A DNA stretch of 22,834 nucleotides, from assembly GCA_002340255.1 (NCBI GenBank), contig DDLS01000151.1, forward strand, positions 1 to 22,834, given 5' to 3'. The notes under the pieces were generated by a model. The model made no database searches, was not told where the DNA came from, and saw only the letters and a list, made by a program, of their open reading frames with translations. The position numbers were made by a program, and so were the translations under genes. Positions within the stretch are counted from its first letter, which is position 1. Every line of letters starts with the position of its first letter. Of the stretch, positions 20,886 through 22,834 are shown piece after piece. The stretch is from Cyanobacteria bacterium UBA2566 (GTDB taxonomy: Bacteria; Cyanobacteriota; Cyanobacteriia; Cyanobacteriales; Desertifilaceae).

Positions 20886-22834
20886 CTACTGTTGTTTTTC
20901 GTTGGTTTGGCCCAAGCGGTTGAGGTTTTCTAGGTATTTTTCATAGGCTCTTTTGACCACGTCTTCCGGGGTTTCTTCTTCGTCGTTGGCATCGTTGGGG
21001 CCCATTTGGCTGAGGTCGTTTTCGATGTTTTCTTCCACGTTGGGATGGGTTTTGCACCAGGTTTTGATTTTGGCCGCTAGGGTTGCGATGCTGTCCGTGG
21101 GTTGCAGGTCTAAGCCTTGAATTTGGGTTAAAAATTCGGGTTCGTAGTAATCGAATAGGTCGGTGAAGGCTTTGACAATGGCTTCGGGGGTGGCATGTTC
21201 GGGGATGGACATGGTGCGTAAGGCCTCTTCTATCTGTTGGGTGGTTAGGGTGAGGGGGTGGGTTTCGCCGATGAGGGTGAACCCCGACCAGGATTCGGGT
21301 TTGGGAAACCGGGTTTTGGTGTTGAGCATAGCATGACGGAGGGCGGTGGCGCGGTTTTTGCCGTTGGCGAGGTTTTGGTAAAATTCCGTCATTAGGACTT
21401 TGGCGGCTGGTGCGCCGATGTTCCAGAGGGAGACAATGAGACTGGGAACTCCGGCGAGAATGAAACAGCGAGACAAGCCGATGATGCCGTCGCCGGTAAT
21501 TTTACCTTTGCCGGTGCTACAGGCGCTGAGGACAACAATCTCGGCGTTGAGTTGTTGGTCGAGAATTTCGGCGGCATTGAGAGCGCCATCACTGTCGGCA
21601 TCGGGAGCTAGGACAATGGTTCCGGGAATCTCGCCCAGGTTGGTGTTTTCCGGTTGGTATTCGTCCAGGAGTCCGTGGGCGAAGATATGGACGATGCGGG
21701 TTTGCAGCATTTGGTTGATGACGGCGACTTTGGTGGCGCTGTCGCCCATGATGGGGAGAGTGTCGAGAATGGTGGCAATGGTTTGGGCGGCTTCCTGCAT
21801 ATACTCGTAGGAGCGCAGTTTGTAGGGGTTATCTTGGAATTTGGGGTGCAGGGTGGGTTCGGCGACCACCAGGGCCTTGTTCTGGGTTGGGTGCAGGCGC
21901 TGCTGTTGGGCGTGGGTGGTCTCTAGGACTTGGATGGAGGGAGCGGTGAGGGGGGTATGGTCTTCGATCAGATAGCGCCCTTGGGGGGTCTGTAAGGCCG
22001 CGAAGGGAACCAAGTAGAGGGCATAGTGGGGAATGAAGATCACCCGCGCTTCGGGATCTGTGGGCAGGAGGTCGGCAATGGGGGCGATGAGGATATTGTA
22101 GAGGTATTGCAGCCAGGGAAAGTGACCGTTGCGGGGTTTTTCTTCGGGGTTGAGTTTGAGGGGTTGGTTGTCGTTGTCTTTTTCGGTGATGCCGATGGAG
22201 ACTCGCGCCCGGAGTATGAGGGTTTCTAGGTTGTCGAGTTCAGATTCAGCGATGGGGGAGCGGCGAAACTCGATGTTGCCGGTGGGTTGGATCACCCAGA
22301 TATAGAGTTCTTCTGTGACAATGGAGTATTCGACGAGGGTGGCGTTTTGGGTTTGGGCGACTTGGCGAATTTGATCGGCGCTGATGTAAGGGTTAATCTC
22401 TTCGGGGAAGCGCTGTCTGAGCAGGTCGATGAAGGCACGGGTGCGCCCCCGTTCGGAGATTTCTAAGGCTTGGATGGGTTGATCTTGGGCAATGAGGACT
22501 TCTTGCAGAAGTCGATAAGAGTTTCGTTGGGTTTCAAAGATGGAGATTTGATGGTTGTCTTGTAACCCGACTCGTATCGCTTCTTTGATGGTGATCGATT
22601 CTCGCAGAACGGCTTCTGCTTCTGGGTATTGCTCGGTTTTTTGCAGAGTGGAACCTAGATTATTCAGGGAAATTGCTTCTGCTTGGCGATCGCCGATTTC
22701 CCTTTTTATGGTTAAAGACTGCTCGTGGAAGTCGATCGCTCTTTGGTATTGCCCTAATGAATCGTAGGCATTGCCCAGACTTCCCAGGGAAATTGCCTCT
22801 CCCCGGCGATATCCGATTTCCCTAGCTATGGTTA
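20886..22834 (-). CDS. TPR-CHAT caspase-like protein (N terminus beyond the window)
   Basis: The frame is open from the stop at 20886 to the right edge, so the 5' end is missing. The visible N-terminal part holds tandem TPR_12-type repeats (RRGEAISLGSLGNAYDSLGQ then YQRAIDFHEQSL), a helical linker, and then a complete CHAT domain, entered at ELYIWVIQPTGNIEF. The catalytic dyad is intact: His in HIFAHG (codon 21675-21677) and Cys in VLSACSTG (codon 21519-21521), followed by GLSRCFILAGVPSLIVSLW. About 110 residues follow the CHAT domain, acidic and helical. CHAT proteins are cysteine proteases of the separase/caspase clan; bacterial ones can cleave and activate partner effectors. Partner here is probably the downstream membrane protein. 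Confidence 0.92.
   Translation of the reverse strand, partial: TIAREIGYRRGEAISLGSLGNAYDSLGQYQRAIDFHEQSLTIKREIGDRQAEAISLNNLGSTLQKTEQYPEAEAVLRESITIKEAIRVGLQDNHQISIFETQRNSYRLLQEVLIAQDQPIQALEISERGRTRAFIDLLRQRFPEEINPYISADQIRQVAQTQNATLVEYSIVTEELYIWVIQPTGNIEFRRSPIAESELDNLETLILRARVSIGITEKDNDNQPLKLNPEEKPRNGHFPWLQYLYNILIAPIADLLPTDPEARVIFIPHYALYLVPFAALQTPQGRYLIEDHTPLTAPSIQVLETTHAQQQRLHPTQNKALVVAEPTLHPKFQDNPYKLRSYEYMQEAAQTIATILDTLPIMGDSATKVAVINQMLQTRIVHIFAHGLLDEYQPENTNLGEIPGTIVLAPDADSDGALNAAEILDQQLNAEIVVLSACSTGKGKITGDGIIGLSRCFILAGVPSLIVSLWNIGAPAAKVLMTEFYQNLANGKNRATALRHAMLNTKTRFPKPESWSGFTLIGETHPLTLTTQQIEEALRTMSIPEHATPEAIVKAFTDLFDYYEPEFLTQIQGLDLQPTDSIATLAAKIKTWCKTHPNVEENIENDLSQMGPNDANDEEETPEDVVKRAYEKYLENLNRLGQTNEKQQ

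Noticed and set aside
22293..22295. GTG that could start the CHAT protein at 22295
   Set aside because: The same frame continues without a stop to the window edge and encodes CHAT entry residues and TPR repeats, so this valine is internal.
1..22834. CRISPR array, tRNA or rRNA genes
   Set aside because: No regularly spaced repeats with unique spacers and no recognisable structural RNA sequence were seen on reading both strands.

Overview
The window looks like chromosomal DNA of a filamentous or colonial cyanobacterium. The HIP1 octamer GCGATCGC recurs in and between genes from about position 3747 to the right edge. There are long TPR proteins, a TPR-CHAT protein, an NCS2 uracil permease, and heptameric short tandem repeats of the TAGGCAA/TAGGGAA type between genes. 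The species cannot be named from this. No rRNA, tRNA or CRISPR array was seen.

Left part (1-3470): an exported Cu/Zn superoxide dismutase is followed by an apparently acquired block. The block holds an AraC-family regulator, divergent from a short-chain dehydrogenase (SDR), and then a decayed aldehyde dehydrogenase. It is flanked by two copies of a 47-bp sequence that is also the 5' end of a 167-codon gene of unknown function. Two identical 13-bp direct repeats, 21 bp apart, sit just upstream of the SDR promoter and form a very likely AraC-type operator. I find no HIP1 octamer in this first 3.7 kb.

Middle part (3470-11060): a PhnZ-like HD-domain protein, a Nudix hydrolase, and a cytoplasmic alkaline-phosphatase-fold hydrolase that pairs with a family 5 solute-binding lipoprotein. 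Then come a membrane-anchored nine-TPR protein and a PLP aminotransferase.

11100-14533 (minus strand): a five-gene nitrile hydratase operon in the order CobW-type GTPase, DUF1097-like membrane protein, NHase beta, NHase alpha (cobalt-type CTLCSC), NHase accessory protein. The CobW protein and the accessory protein probably mature the metal site. The membrane protein may move a substrate or product. The leader carries an 8-bp inverted repeat and, further upstream, a 24-bp perfect palindrome.

14534-15611 is a graveyard. A TnpB (IS200/IS605-type OrfB) remnant has an internal deletion and is interrupted by an 89-bp MITE-like element; removing the element rejoins the zinc-ribbon reading frame.

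15612-22834 (all minus strand): uracil permease, a J-domain coiled-coil protein paired with a TPR protein, a CorA-like two-helix membrane protein, and a TPR-CHAT protease-like protein that runs off the right edge. The last two form a candidate protease plus membrane-effector pair, separated by a perfect 16-bp inverted repeat. That pair, the CobW/DUF1097 nitrile hydratase operon, and the repeat-flanked AraC/SDR block are the most interesting content.
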